Positions 17,230 to 27,431 of a DNA stretch of 64,000 nt are shown in pieces (the stretch's first letter is position 1; each line of letters starts with the position of its first letter). The position numbers and the translations under genes were made by a program. Source of the stretch: DASUAS01 sp963809795 (GTDB lineage Bacteria > Actinomycetota > Acidimicrobiia > IMCC26256 > DASPTH01); contig CAWELN010000005.1 of assembly GCA_963809795.1 (NCBI GenBank), positions 106,886 to 170,885 on the forward strand. Reading direction: 5' to 3'. The notes beneath the pieces are model-generated. The model was not told the origin of the DNA and did not search any database. It was given only the letters and a program-made list of their open reading frames with translations.

Positions 17230-17250
17230 GAAAAAAGGTACCTGATTTAC
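17230..17250. promoter_or_regulatory. Shared promoter-region motif, copy 3
   Basis: GCGAAAAAAGGTACCTGATTT, with the palindrome AGGTACCT at its centre, lies between the divergent MaoC-type and AttH-like genes, 33-53 bp before the minus-strand start. It aligns with the copies at 429-450 and 7110-7130 allowing a one-base gap. Confidence 0.5.
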
Positions 17251-17332
17251 CGCCGGAGGGCATCGCCGTCCCCGGGCCCGTCCGGCGTCGATCCCTCTAT
17301 GGTGAGGCGCCCGCCCGGAAAGGACCGCCCGG

Positions 17333-18463
17333 ATGCCCCTCGGACCCTTCGACGAATACCTCGCCCACCAGACGAGTGACACCTTCGACCACGTCGCCAC
17401 GTCGGACCGCCACTTCTACGACCGCTACTACTTCAACATGCACTCGAGCAGCGACGAGCTGTTCGTGATCACCGGGCTCGGCCAGTACCCGAACCTCGGC
17501 GTGACCGACGCGTTCATCACCGTCTCCATCGGCACCGAGCAGCACACGGTGCGCGCGTCACGCGAGCTCGGGAGCGACCGCATGGACACGTCGGTCGGGC
17601 CGCTCTCGGTCGAGGTGCTCGAAGGCCTCCTGAAGCTGCGCATCCGGTGCGAGGAGAACGAGTGGGGCGTGAGCGCCGACCTCACGTTCACCGGCTCGGT
17701 GGCCGCGCTCGAGGAGCCCCGCACCTTCATCCGCCGCTACGGGCGCGTCATCCAGGACGTCACCCGGTACGCGCAGGTCGGCACGTGGGAGGGCACGATC
17801 ACCGCGGCGGGCCGCAGCTTCGACGTCACCCCCGACCGCTGGAAGGGGGCGCGCGACCGCTCGTGGGGCGTCCGCCCCGTCGGCGAGCCCGAACACCCGG
17901 GCATCAAGGTGCGCGGCGCGCAGGACGGCTACGGGTTCCGGCACGACTGGCTCCCGATGCAGTTCGACGACCACATGCTGAAGATCCAGATCGACCAGGA
18001 CGCCGACGGCAACCGCCTGGTCGAGGAGTCGATGCGGGTGTGGAACCTCGACGAGAAGCACGAGCCCGAGGTGGAGGAGCTCGGCCGGCCCGACGTCGTG
18101 ATCGACTACCTCCCCGGCACGCGCGAGATGCGGGGGGCGACGGTCACCGTGCCCGACGTCGACGGGCGTCCCATCACGGTGACCAACACGCCCTTGCGCA
18201 CGCTGTACCTCGCCGCCGGGTCCGGGTACGTGAACACCGACGGTTGGGGCCACGGGGTGTACCAGGGCCCGCTCGAGATCCAGGGGCTGGTGCACGACCT
18301 GTCCGACCCCGAGGTGCGTCGCAAGTACGCGATCCTCAACGAGACCCTGTGCCGCTTCGAGCGCTCGACCGGCGAGGTCGGCTACGGCATGCACGAGAAC
18401 ATGCTCGTGGGGATCTACCGCCCGACCGGCTTCGAGACGCCCGAGACGGTGGCGCCCGCCTGA
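17333..18463 (+). CDS. AttH/DUF7065-like protein
   Basis: A 376-residue protein of two barrel-like halves. The motif GARDRSWGVRPVG (about residues 178-190) matches the RDRSWG/RDHSWG signature of the AttH/carotenoid-hydratase-like family; a FNMHSSSDELFV stretch is near the start. It is a soluble, probably cytoplasmic protein with unknown reaction; lipid or terpenoid binding is suggested by the fold. GGAAAGGA precedes the ATG at 17333. It diverges from a MaoC-type dehydratase and is 3 bp from a convergent thioesterase. Related genes: 1-409 and 46745-47702. Confidence 0.72.
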   Translation: MPLGPFDEYLAHQTSDTFDHVATSDRHFYDRYYFNMHSSSDELFVITGLGQYPNLGVTDAFITVSIGTEQHTVRASRELGSDRMDTSVGPLSVEVLEGLLKLRIRCEENEWGVSADLTFTGSVAALEEPRTFIRRYGRVIQDVTRYAQVGTWEGTITAAGRSFDVTPDRWKGARDRSWGVRPVGEPEHPGIKVRGAQDGYGFRHDWLPMQFDDHMLKIQIDQDADGNRLVEESMRVWNLDEKHEPEVEELGRPDVVIDYLPGTREMRGATVTVPDVDGRPITVTNTPLRTLYLAAGSGYVNTDGWGHGVYQGPLEIQGLVHDLSDPEVRRKYAILNETLCRFERSTGEVGYGMHENMLVGIYRPTGFETPETVAPA

Positions 18464-18466
18464 CCG

Positions 18467-19117
18467 TCATTCCTTCGACGAGCCGCGCTCGTAGAAGCTC
18501 TCGAAGGACACGAGGTCCGCGCTGCCCTCGACTGCGAGCTTGCCCCGGGCGGTGATCGTGCACCGGGCGCGGAACGTGTCGTCGCCGGTCGGCACGCACA
18601 CGCCCCACAGCTCGATCTCCTCGTCGAGCGGCAGCGGACGGAGGTACTGCAGCTCCAGCGACTTGGTGATCGCGCGGCGGCCGATCGCCCCCGAGCTGGC
18701 GGCGACGATCTGGTCGGCGAGCATCGCGCTGATCCCGCCGTGCGCGAAGCCGGGCGGTCCCACGAAGCGACGGGTGAACGACGCGGTGCCGGCGATCTCG
18801 CCGTCGCGGAAGCGGAGCTGCGCGTCGGGTCGCACCGGGCTGCAGGCGCCGAGAATCGGGTTGAGCGGCATCGGTCCCTCGGGGATCGAGTAGTCGACCG
18901 GCTTGATGACGAGGCCGGAGTACGCGTCGTCGTCGGTCGCGGTGCGCAGGCGATGCGTCATCAGCTCGAGCGCGCCGGTGACCTCGTCGAGCGTCGCCCG
19001 GTCGACGCCGGTGACCGCAACCGCGTCCCCCAGCGCGCGCACCGCCGCCGCGAGGCGCTCGACCCCTTCGCGCCGCACCTCGGCCTCGTGACCCTCCCGC
19101 GCCTTCAGCTTCGCCAT
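18467..19117 (-). CDS. Hotdog-fold thioesterase (PaaI/4HBT type)
   Basis: A 216-residue protein whose C-terminal 120 residues form a 4HBT hotdog domain; the active-site helix is PGFAHGGISAMLADQI. An N-terminal helical region of about 90 residues precedes it, as in the paralogue at 33289-33927. It would hydrolyse an acyl-CoA thioester. ATG at 19117 is followed by a Lys/Arg-rich start. The HTH gene ends 12 bp upstream... on the same strand its neighbour 19129-19536 is transcribed towards it, so the two may form an operon. Confidence 0.82.
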   Translation of the reverse strand: MAKLKAREGHEAEVRREGVERLAAAVRALGDAVAVTGVDRATLDEVTGALELMTHRLRTATDDDAYSGLVIKPVDYSIPEGPMPLNPILGACSPVRPDAQLRFRDGEIAGTASFTRRFVGPPGFAHGGISAMLADQIVAASSGAIGRRAITKSLELQYLRPLPLDEEIELWGVCVPTGDDTFRARCTITARGKLAVEGSADLVSFESFYERGSSKE

Positions 19118-19128
19118 GGGGCGAGACC

Positions 19129-19536
19129 CTAGAAGACCTCCGGCCCTCCGGGCGTGGTGGGAACGGGGACCGCCTGCGGGTCGGGTTCGTTGATGAGCCG
19201 CGACACGAGCTGGCGCGAGATCCCCCACGTCCGGCCGATGTCGGTCATCGTCCGGCCCTCCGAGTGGAGGAGCCGGAACATGAGACGTTGCGACTCGTGC
19301 CGAGCTCGTTCGAGCTCCGTGATCGCGTCGGACAGCGACGCCCGCAACGGTTCCGGCTCGAGGAATCTCTCCACGTCGCTGACGGTGCCGCCCTCCGCCA
19401 GGTGCCGGCGCACGACGGCACGGGCCTCTTCTGCGCCCCGGAGCGCGTCCGCCACCCGGTCGCTCGCGGCGGCCATCACGTCGAGGGACGCCAGGTACCG
19501 GGCGCGGAGATCGTTCTGCTCGTCGCTGTGCACCAT
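19129..19536 (-). CDS. Small helix-turn-helix protein
   Basis: A 135-residue protein with a long helical N-terminus (about residues 5-90, Ala/Glu/Arg-rich, possible coiled coil) and a C-terminal helix-turn-helix TMTDIGRTWGISRQLVSRLIN (about 96-116), similar to sigma-70 region 4 or MarR/Xre-like recognition helices. It probably binds DNA, perhaps as a dimer through its helical part. No ligand domain is visible. It lies just upstream of the thioesterase gene. Its targets are unknown. Confidence 0.6.
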   Translation of the reverse strand: MVHSDEQNDLRARYLASLDVMAAASDRVADALRGAEEARAVVRRHLAEGGTVSDVERFLEPEPLRASLSDAITELERARHESQRLMFRLLHSEGRTMTDIGRTWGISRQLVSRLINEPDPQAVPVPTTPGGPEVF

Positions 19537-19702
19537 CGCATTCTGCCGAACCGTGCGTCGGAGCCGCGGGATCGCACGTCCCCCGGCTCCGACGCCCTGC
19601 TCTCGACGGCGGTCCAGGCGGTGTCAACACCGGTTGCCATGGGCCACCACATGCTTCGACCGCCGGTCGCCCGGCCTGAAGCGCGGTCGAGGAAATTTCC
19701 GT

Positions 19703-20149
19703 TCAGCGGGACCAGAGCATGACCGTGTCACGCCGGGCGACGACCCACCCGGCGGCGGTCCGCCGGGCCCGGTCGCGGTACTGCACCCCCATGGCGAGGT
19801 CGGTCCCGTCCGCGGCGCGGCCGATGAAGTGCAGCGCCACCGCGTAGCTCCAGACGTCGGCGTCGTCGCCGTCGATCGTGGCGTACTGGTTGGTGATGTT
19901 GTGCATGGTCGCCTCGTAGCGGGCGACGCCCTCGAGCAGACGCGGGATGTACTCGTCGGCCGGCGCCTCGCCGAGGGCACCCCGCATCCGCGCGTCGGGT
20001 GCGAACACGCTGCGCACCAGCGTCTCGTCGCGCGAGTCGATGCCGAGCGCGTAGGTCGGCGCCAGCCGGCACACCGCGAGGCGGTCGGCGATCACGTCCG
20101 GCGACTCGGGCGTGATCGGGCCACGGAATTGCGTAGGGTCGGCCACCAC
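19703..20149 (-). CDS. SnoaL-like (NTF2-fold) protein
   Basis: A 148-residue NTF2-like domain protein. The helix-start VIADRLAVCRLAPTYALGIDSRD and RSVFAPDARM are typical of SnoaL_4-type proteins, followed by the sheet region HNITNQYATIDGDDADVWSY and VQYRDRARRTAAGWVVARR. Members include ring-hydroxylation beta-like subunits, dehydratases and isomerases; sequence does not separate these. It diverges from the esterase at 20187 with a 37-bp gap. The 166-bp gap downstream to the HTH gene holds only the palindrome GGAAATTTCC at 19691-19700. Confidence 0.75.
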   Translation of the reverse strand: MVADPTQFRGPITPESPDVIADRLAVCRLAPTYALGIDSRDETLVRSVFAPDARMRGALGEAPADEYIPRLLEGVARYEATMHNITNQYATIDGDDADVWSYAVALHFIGRAADGTDLAMGVQYRDRARRTAAGWVVARRDTVMLWSR

Positions 20150-20186
20150 GTCAGGTTCTAGTCCACCCGCCGACAGGAGTCACCCC

Positions 20187-21116
20187 ATGGATGCCGTGAT
20201 CCTCGACGAGGAGATCGTGCCGCTGCTCGCGCTGGCGCCCGCGTTCCGGCTCTCGGTGGACGCGCTCCCCGAGATGCGCGACGCCCGCATCGTCGCCATG
20301 CAGGTCGAGCTCTCCGACGCGGTCGAGCGCACCGACCACGTCGTGAGCGAGGACCCCCGCGTCGTCGTGCGGGTGCACCGCCCGAAGGCGGTGTCGGGCC
20401 CGCTGCCCTGCGTGTACTCGATCCACGGCGGTGGGTACGTGCTCGGCACCTACGCGATGGACGACGCGCGCTTCGACCGCCTGTGCCCCACCTTCCCGTG
20501 CGTCGGGGTGTCGGTCGAGTACCGCCTCGCCCCCGAGACCGCCTACCCCGGGCCGCTCGACGACTGCTACGCCGGCCTGCGCTGGACGTTCGAGCACGCC
20601 GCCGAGCTGGGCATCACGCCCGACCGGGTCGGCATCGCCGGGGTGAGCGCGGGCGGTGGCCTCGCAGCCGCGCTCGCCCTGCTCGCGCGTGATCGCGGCG
20701 AGGTGCCGGTCGCGTTCCAGCTGCTCGAGTGTCCGATGATCGACGACCGCCAGACCACGTCGTCGAGCCGGCTGGACGGGCTGCCGATCTGGAGCCGCGA
20801 GTCGAACGAGTTCGGGTGGCGCAGCTATCTCGGCGACCTCTACGGCAATGCTGACCTCCCTCCCTACGCGGCGCCGGCACGCGCCGACGACCTGACCGGG
20901 CTGCCGCCGGCGCTGGTGATCGTCGGCGGCGCCGACGGCTTCCGCGACGAGGACATCCACTACGCGTTGCGGTTGAACCAGGCCGGGGTGCCGACCGAGC
21001 TGCACGTGCTCCCGGGCGCGCCGCACGGCGTGCAGATGTTCGCGGACTCCGTGGTGGCCCGGCGATGGAACCGGATCGTGGTGGAGTGGCTCGGGCTCCA
21101 ACTGCGCGCCAGCTAG
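20187..21116 (+). CDS. Alpha/beta hydrolase (HSL/lipase-like esterase)
   Basis: A 309-residue hydrolase of the hormone-sensitive lipase group. The oxyanion motif HGGGYVLG and the nucleophile elbow GVSAGG (GxSxG) are clear; the acid is probably in GGADGFRDED and the histidine in GAPHGVQMF. Such enzymes cleave short acyl esters or lactones. ATG 20187 follows an ACAGGAGT site. It diverges from the SnoaL-like gene. A related, frameshifted esterase is at 51887-52793. Confidence 0.87.
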   Translation: MDAVILDEEIVPLLALAPAFRLSVDALPEMRDARIVAMQVELSDAVERTDHVVSEDPRVVVRVHRPKAVSGPLPCVYSIHGGGYVLGTYAMDDARFDRLCPTFPCVGVSVEYRLAPETAYPGPLDDCYAGLRWTFEHAAELGITPDRVGIAGVSAGGGLAAALALLARDRGEVPVAFQLLECPMIDDRQTTSSSRLDGLPIWSRESNEFGWRSYLGDLYGNADLPPYAAPARADDLTGLPPALVIVGGADGFRDEDIHYALRLNQAGVPTELHVLPGAPHGVQMFADSVVARRWNRIVVEWLGLQLRAS

Positions 21117-21169
21117 ATGGTCGATTCTGCTCCGCCGTCCCGCCCTCCGGGCACGGCTCCGCGTCATCT
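21117..21169 (+). repeat. Intergenic repeat, copy 2
   Basis: Begins directly after the esterase stop with ATGGTCGATTCTGCTCCGCC and ends in GCGTCATCT. It aligns with the reverse complement of 11313-11362. It ends 27 bp before the stop of the convergent sigma-factor gene. It may act as a transcription-end structure or be a dispersed short element. Confidence 0.5.
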
Positions 21170-21195
21170 CCGTCTGACCCGCCGTCCCGCCCGGC

Positions 21196-22080
21196 TCACT
21201 CGGTGAAGGCGGCGAGATCGAGCTCGGCGATGCGGTCCGGGTCGACCAGGGCGTTGATGGCGACGATCCGCTCGTCGACGACGGTGAAGGCCATGATCGC
21301 CTGCGGTCGCCCACCGATGGTCACCACCACGCCCGCGGCCCCGTTCACCAACGCCGGGCGCAGGTCGGCGGCCGGGTTCGCGTACGTCAGCGCCTGACCG
21401 GCGACCGCGGCCGCGCCGCTCGTGACCGCCGAGAGCTCTGGGCGTCGGCGCCCGCCGTCGGACCGGGCGACGACGTCGGGGTCGAGCAGCGCGACCAGCC
21501 CCTCGAAGTCGCCGGCCCGGGCGGCGGCGAAGAACGCGTCGACCGCCGCTCGCTGGCGGGCGACGTCGGCGTCGGGTGGCGCGGTGGCGCCGCGTACGCG
21601 CCGTCGGGCGCGGCTGGCGAGCTGCCGGGTCGCCTCGGGGGAACGGCCGAGCACCTCGGCCACCTGGTCGAACGGCACCGCGAACGTGTCGTGCAGCACG
21701 AACGCCAACCGCTCCGCGGGGGTGAGCGTCTCGAGCACCACGAGCAGCGCGACGCCCACCGCGTCGGCGAGCATCGCCTCCTCTTCGGGATCGAGGGTGC
21801 CCTCGACGCGGACGATCGGATCGGGAACGTGCGGGTCCAGCGGGTCCTCGCGCCGCGTGGTGCGCGAGCGCAACACGTTGAGGCACACGCGCGACACGAC
21901 GGTCGTCAACCAGCCGCCGAGGTTCTCGATCGTGTCGGCATCGGAGCGGCTCAGGCGCAACCACGCCTCCTGCACCGCGTCGTCGGCCTCGGTGATCGAC
22001 CCGAGCATGCGGTACGCGACCGCGCGCAGGTGCGTCCGGTGCTGCTCGAACTGCTCGGCCAGGAGCTGCTGGTCGTCCAT
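21196..22080 (-). CDS. ECF41-type RNA polymerase sigma factor (SigJ-like)
   Basis: A 294-residue extracytoplasmic-function sigma factor. Region 2 is FEQHRTHLRAVAYRMLGS through ADDAVQEAWLRLSR, region 4 is LTPAERLAFVLHDTFAVPFDQVAEVLGRSPEATRQLASRARRRV, and a SnoaL-like C-terminal domain follows (about 185-294). This C-terminal extension, which modulates activity in place of an anti-sigma factor, defines ECF41. The partner gene of ECF41 factors is typically a small CMD, oxidoreductase or epimerase gene; here the adjacent divergent gene is a 103-residue ABM-like protein. ATG 22080 has GAGGAAA upstream. Confidence 0.88.
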   Translation of the reverse strand: MDDQQLLAEQFEQHRTHLRAVAYRMLGSITEADDAVQEAWLRLSRSDADTIENLGGWLTTVVSRVCLNVLRSRTTRREDPLDPHVPDPIVRVEGTLDPEEEAMLADAVGVALLVVLETLTPAERLAFVLHDTFAVPFDQVAEVLGRSPEATRQLASRARRRVRGATAPPDADVARQRAAVDAFFAAARAGDFEGLVALLDPDVVARSDGGRRRPELSAVTSGAAAVAGQALTYANPAADLRPALVNGAAGVVVTIGGRPQAIMAFTVVDERIVAINALVDPDRIAELDLAAFTE

Positions 22081-22169
22081 CGTCACGTTTCCTCGTTTCG
22101 GCGTGTCATCGACCTGACCCGTCGCCGACGGTCGACGTGACACCAACGAACCCGGAAGGGAGCCCTGTG

Positions 22170-22481
22170 ATGGACACCATGCTGATGCTGCAGGCCACGG
22201 TCAGGCCCGAGTGCGTCGCCGAGCTCGAAGCGGCGGCGCGGAAGATGTTCGCCGCCATCGAGGCGGCCCGTCCCGAGGGATTGCACTACTCGTCCTGGTG
22301 CTCGTCGGACGGCGTCACCTTCGTGGCGCTGCTGGCGCTCGACGAGGGAGTGGAGAACCCGCTCCCGGCGATCGCCGAGTTCCAGGACTTCCAGGCCGGC
22401 CTCGGCGCGTGGCTGGCGGCGCCCCCGGTGCCCGACCAGATGACGGTGGTGGGCTCGTACGGGATGTTCGCCGCCGGCTAA
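22170..22481 (+). CDS. Small ABM/dimeric alpha-beta-barrel-like protein
   Basis: A 103-residue protein (MDTMLMLQATVRP..., then LHYSSWCSSDGVTFVALLALDE and VGSYGMF), looking like an antibiotic-biosynthesis-monooxygenase or dimeric ferredoxin-like fold. ATG 22170 has GGAAGGGAG seven bases upstream; an upstream in-frame ATG at 22137 has none. It diverges from the ECF41 sigma gene and is probably its target. Its end overlaps the end of the TetR gene by three bases, convergently. Function unknown. Confidence 0.65.
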   Translation: MDTMLMLQATVRPECVAELEAAARKMFAAIEAARPEGLHYSSWCSSDGVTFVALLALDEGVENPLPAIAEFQDFQAGLGAWLAAPPVPDQMTVVGSYGMFAAG

Positions 22482-23077
22482 CGCACCCGGACGCCGTCGA
22501 GCATGAAGTCGAACAGGCGGTTGGCGGTGTCGGGGTCGGCGCTCTCCTCCGCCGCCAGCCCGATCGCCTGCACCATGCGCACGAGGTCGTCGATGTCGAT
22601 CCCGCTGCGCACGTCGCCGGCGGCCTGCGCGCGTGCGAGGAGCTCGGCGCCGGAACGACGCATCGCCTCGCAGGCGGTCGGCTCGCCGGGGCCGGCGTCG
22701 AGCATGGCGAGCATCGCCTCCGCCGCGAGCCCCCGGCAGGTCGCCGCCTGCGTGAGCTGAGCCCGTAGCCAGGTGGCGAGGGCCTCCCCCGGCGCGTCGG
22801 AGGCGAGCAGCTCGTCGGCCTGCGCCTGGAGCTGCTCGATGCCGTCGCGGAAGACGGCCTCCACGAGGTCCTCGCGCGTCGGGAAGTGCCGGTAGAGGGT
22901 GCCGATGCCGACGCCCGCGTCGCGGGCGATCTCCTCCATCGACGTGTCCGCACCCCGGCTCGCGAACAGCCCGCGCGCCGCTTCCACCAGGCGCGCCCGG
23001 TTGCGGAGCGCGTCGGCGCGCGGCTTCCGCGCCGGGGCCTGCTCGGCGGTGTCGACCTCGACGGTGTGCACGCTCAT
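22478..23077 (-). CDS. TetR-family transcriptional regulator
   Basis: A 199-residue TetR regulator. The HTH is MEEIARDAGVGIGTLYRHFPTREDL (about residues 47-72), followed by a ligand domain of the TetR_C group. It diverges from an MFS efflux gene, the standard arrangement for a local repressor. GGAAGGA precedes ATG 23077. Two palindromic elements in the gap are likely operators. The inducer would be a substrate of the pump. Confidence 0.88.
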   Translation of the reverse strand: MSVHTVEVDTAEQAPARKPRADALRNRARLVEAARGLFASRGADTSMEEIARDAGVGIGTLYRHFPTREDLVEAVFRDGIEQLQAQADELLASDAPGEALATWLRAQLTQAATCRGLAAEAMLAMLDAGPGEPTACEAMRRSGAELLARAQAAGDVRSGIDIDDLVRMVQAIGLAAEESADPDTANRLFDFMLDGVRVR

Positions 23078-23138
23078 GGCGCGGTCCTTCCGCCCGACCC
23101 GCCCGACCAGTGGGTGGGCTCGGGAAAGCACTTGCAAC

Positions 23139-23177
23139 CGGAGGGCCCCTCCGTTTACTATCCGGAGGCGCCGTCCG
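23139..23177. promoter_or_regulatory. Probable TetR operators
   Basis: CGGAGGGCCCCTCCG at 23139-23153 is a perfect 15-bp palindrome about a central C. A second, imperfect copy CGGAGGCGCCGTCCG lies at 23163-23177 (5 of 7 arm pairs), the centres 24 bp apart. Both lie between the TetR and MFS starts and the AT-rich TTTACTAT between them may be a -10 region. Confidence 0.55.
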
Positions 23178-23235
23178 TATCGGTCAGCATACCCCCACGA
23201 CCGCACCCCCCGCGGTCCGACCCCAGGAGCGCCCC

Positions 23236-24825
23236 ATGAGCACCGAGTCGCCCGCACTGGGCCCACCCGTCCCCGCCCTCGCCGCCGGCACCACGACCGA
23301 GTACGCCAACCGGGGCTGGATCCTGGCGGTCATGTGCCTCGCCCTGGTGATGGTCGTCGCCGGGGTCTCGATGCTCGCCAACGCCCTGCCCAGCATCGCC
23401 GCCGACCTCGACGCCAGCCAGTCGTCGCAGCAGTGGATCGTCGACGCCTACGCGCTGACCCTGGCCGCGCTCCTGCTGCCCGCCGGCGCGGTCGGCGACC
23501 GCTTCGGGCGCCGGGGCGCGCTCATCGCCGGGACGGCCATCTTCGGCGTCGCCGCCGGATTGTCGGCGCTCGCCGGGTCCCCCGACGAGCTCATCGCGCT
23601 GCGCGCGTTCATGGGGATCGGCGCCGCGCTGCTCATGCCCGGGACGCTGTCGACCATCACCAGCGTGTTCCCGCCCGAGGAGCGGGCCAAGGCGGTCGGC
23701 ATCTGGGCCGGCTTCGCCGGCGCCGGCGGCACCCTCGGCATCCTGGCGTCGGGCGCGCTGCTCGAGCAGTTCGCCTGGGGCTCGGTCTTCGTCCTCACCG
23801 CCGCCCTCGCCGCCGTCGCGTGCGTGGGCATGATCCTCGTCGTCCCCAGCACGCGGGCCGAGGAGCGGGTCGCGTTCGACATCCGCGGCTCGATCGTGTC
23901 GGCCGTCGGCATCGGCCTCCTGGTGCTCGGCATCATCGAAGGCCCCGACCGCGGGTGGACCGATCCGGTCACGCTGATCGGCCTCGTCGGCGGCGCGGTG
24001 TTCCTGGCCACGTTCGTGTGGATCGAGCAGCGGACCGACGAGCCGCTCCTCGACCCGCGGCTGTTCCGCCACCGCGGCTTCGCCACCGGCTCGGCGTCGC
24101 TCTTCCTCCAGTTCTTCGCCATGTTCGGCTTCTTCTTCGTGTCGCTGCAGTTCCTGCAGCTCGTGCTCGGGTACAGCACGCTGGAAGCCGCGCTCGCGCT
24201 GCTGCCGATGAGCATCGTGATCCTGCCGATCGCCGCGGTCGCGGGCACGATGTCGGAGAAGTACGGCCACCGCCTCGTCGGCGGCGCGGGGCTGGCCATC
24301 TCCGGCGTGGGCTTCGCGCTCTTCGCGACGCTCGGGACGGGGAGCGGCTTCTGGCCGTTCGTGCTCGTCACCATCGTGATCGGCGCCGGCGCGGCGTTGG
24401 CGATGACACCCGCGACCAACGCCATCGTCGCCTCGCTGCCGCGGGCCAAGCAGGGCGTCGCGTCCGCGGTCAACGACACCGCGCGCGAGCTCGGCGCCGC
24501 GTTCGGTGTCGCCGTGCTCGGCAGCGCGTTCAACATCGGGTACCGCCACGACATCGACGCCGACCTGAGCCGCTTCCCCGCCGGCGTCGCGCACCAGGCG
24601 CGGGAGGCGCCCGCGATCGCGGTCGCCCTGTCCCGGCAGATCCCGGGGGGCGAGGCGCTCGCCGCCGCGGCGCGGGAGGCGTTCACCACCGGCATGCGCT
24701 ACGCGGTGCTCGTCGGTGCCGGGCTGCTCGTCGTCGGCGCCCTCTTCGTGTGGTTCCGCGGCGCCTCCCGGGTGGAGGAGGTCGTGGAGGACGACCTCGA
24801 CGCGGTGGAGATGGCCGCCGCCTGA
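23236..24825 (+). CDS. MFS drug-efflux transporter, 14-TM DHA2 (EmrB/QacA) type
   Basis: A 529-residue membrane protein with about 14 hydrophobic segments. The motif A sequence GAVGDRFGRRGALI sits between TM2 and TM3, and motif C-like GAGGTLGILASG is in TM5. DHA2 pumps export lipophilic drugs and dyes by proton antiport. ATG 23236 is chosen because the divergent TetR operators lie upstream of it. The C-terminal tail is acidic (VVEDDLDAVEM). It is regulated by the adjacent TetR protein, by inference. Confidence 0.9.
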   Translation: MSTESPALGPPVPALAAGTTTEYANRGWILAVMCLALVMVVAGVSMLANALPSIAADLDASQSSQQWIVDAYALTLAALLLPAGAVGDRFGRRGALIAGTAIFGVAAGLSALAGSPDELIALRAFMGIGAALLMPGTLSTITSVFPPEERAKAVGIWAGFAGAGGTLGILASGALLEQFAWGSVFVLTAALAAVACVGMILVVPSTRAEERVAFDIRGSIVSAVGIGLLVLGIIEGPDRGWTDPVTLIGLVGGAVFLATFVWIEQRTDEPLLDPRLFRHRGFATGSASLFLQFFAMFGFFFVSLQFLQLVLGYSTLEAALALLPMSIVILPIAAVAGTMSEKYGHRLVGGAGLAISGVGFALFATLGTGSGFWPFVLVTIVIGAGAALAMTPATNAIVASLPRAKQGVASAVNDTARELGAAFGVAVLGSAFNIGYRHDIDADLSRFPAGVAHQAREAPAIAVALSRQIPGGEALAAAAREAFTTGMRYAVLVGAGLLVVGALFVWFRGASRVEEVVEDDLDAVEMAAA

Positions 24826-24841
24826 CGTTAGGTTCGCGAGG

Positions 24842-25228
24842 GTGATCACCTCGCTGCACGCCCTCATCTACTCCGACGACCCGCCGGCCACCCGGGCCTT
24901 CCTCCGTGACGTGCTCGGGTGGCCGGGCGTCGAGGACCCGGACTCCGGCGGGGGCTGGCTCATCTTCAAGAGCGGCCCGAGCGAGGTGGGCGTGCACCCG
25001 ACCACCACCGTGTGGGAGGGCCGCGAGCACTCCTCGCCCCGGCACCACGAGCTCTCGCTGATGTGCGACGACCTCGAGGCGACCCGGGCCGAGCTCGAGG
25101 CCAAGGGCGCGACGTTCGCCGGGCCCATCGCCGACCGGGGGTTCGGGCTCACGACCTTCGTCGACGTGCCCGGCGCCGACCCGATCATGCTCTACGAGCC
25201 GAAGCACCCGACGGCCTACGACCTCTGA
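24842..25228 (+). CDS. VOC/glyoxalase-fold protein
   Basis: A 128-residue vicinal-oxygen-chelate domain protein: LHALIYSDDPPATRAFLRDVLGW is the first beta-alpha unit and a metal-type Glu is in IMLYEPKHP at the end. The His of RHHELSL may be a ligand. Proteins of this size act as resistance proteins, isomerases or dioxygenases. It starts with GTG 16 bp after the efflux gene, so it may be co-transcribed and assist resistance. Substrate unknown. Confidence 0.75.
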   Translation: MITSLHALIYSDDPPATRAFLRDVLGWPGVEDPDSGGGWLIFKSGPSEVGVHPTTTVWEGREHSSPRHHELSLMCDDLEATRAELEAKGATFAGPIADRGFGLTTFVDVPGADPIMLYEPKHPTAYDL

Positions 25229-25246
25229 ACCGCCCGCCGGCGGGCG

Positions 25247-27325
<2,079 letters not shown>

Positions 27326-27431
27326 GCGCTCCTCGTTCGGTCGGCGCCGCGGGTGCCGCGGGACGTGAGGGCTCGGCGGCAACGTAGCCCGCGCCGCCGG
27401 GTTCGCTGACCACCTCGTGTCCGAAGCCGGT

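Noticed and set aside
19691..19700. Palindrome GGAAATTTCC
   Set aside because: Short, placed just after a coding end and 155 bp from the next start; too weak to call a site.
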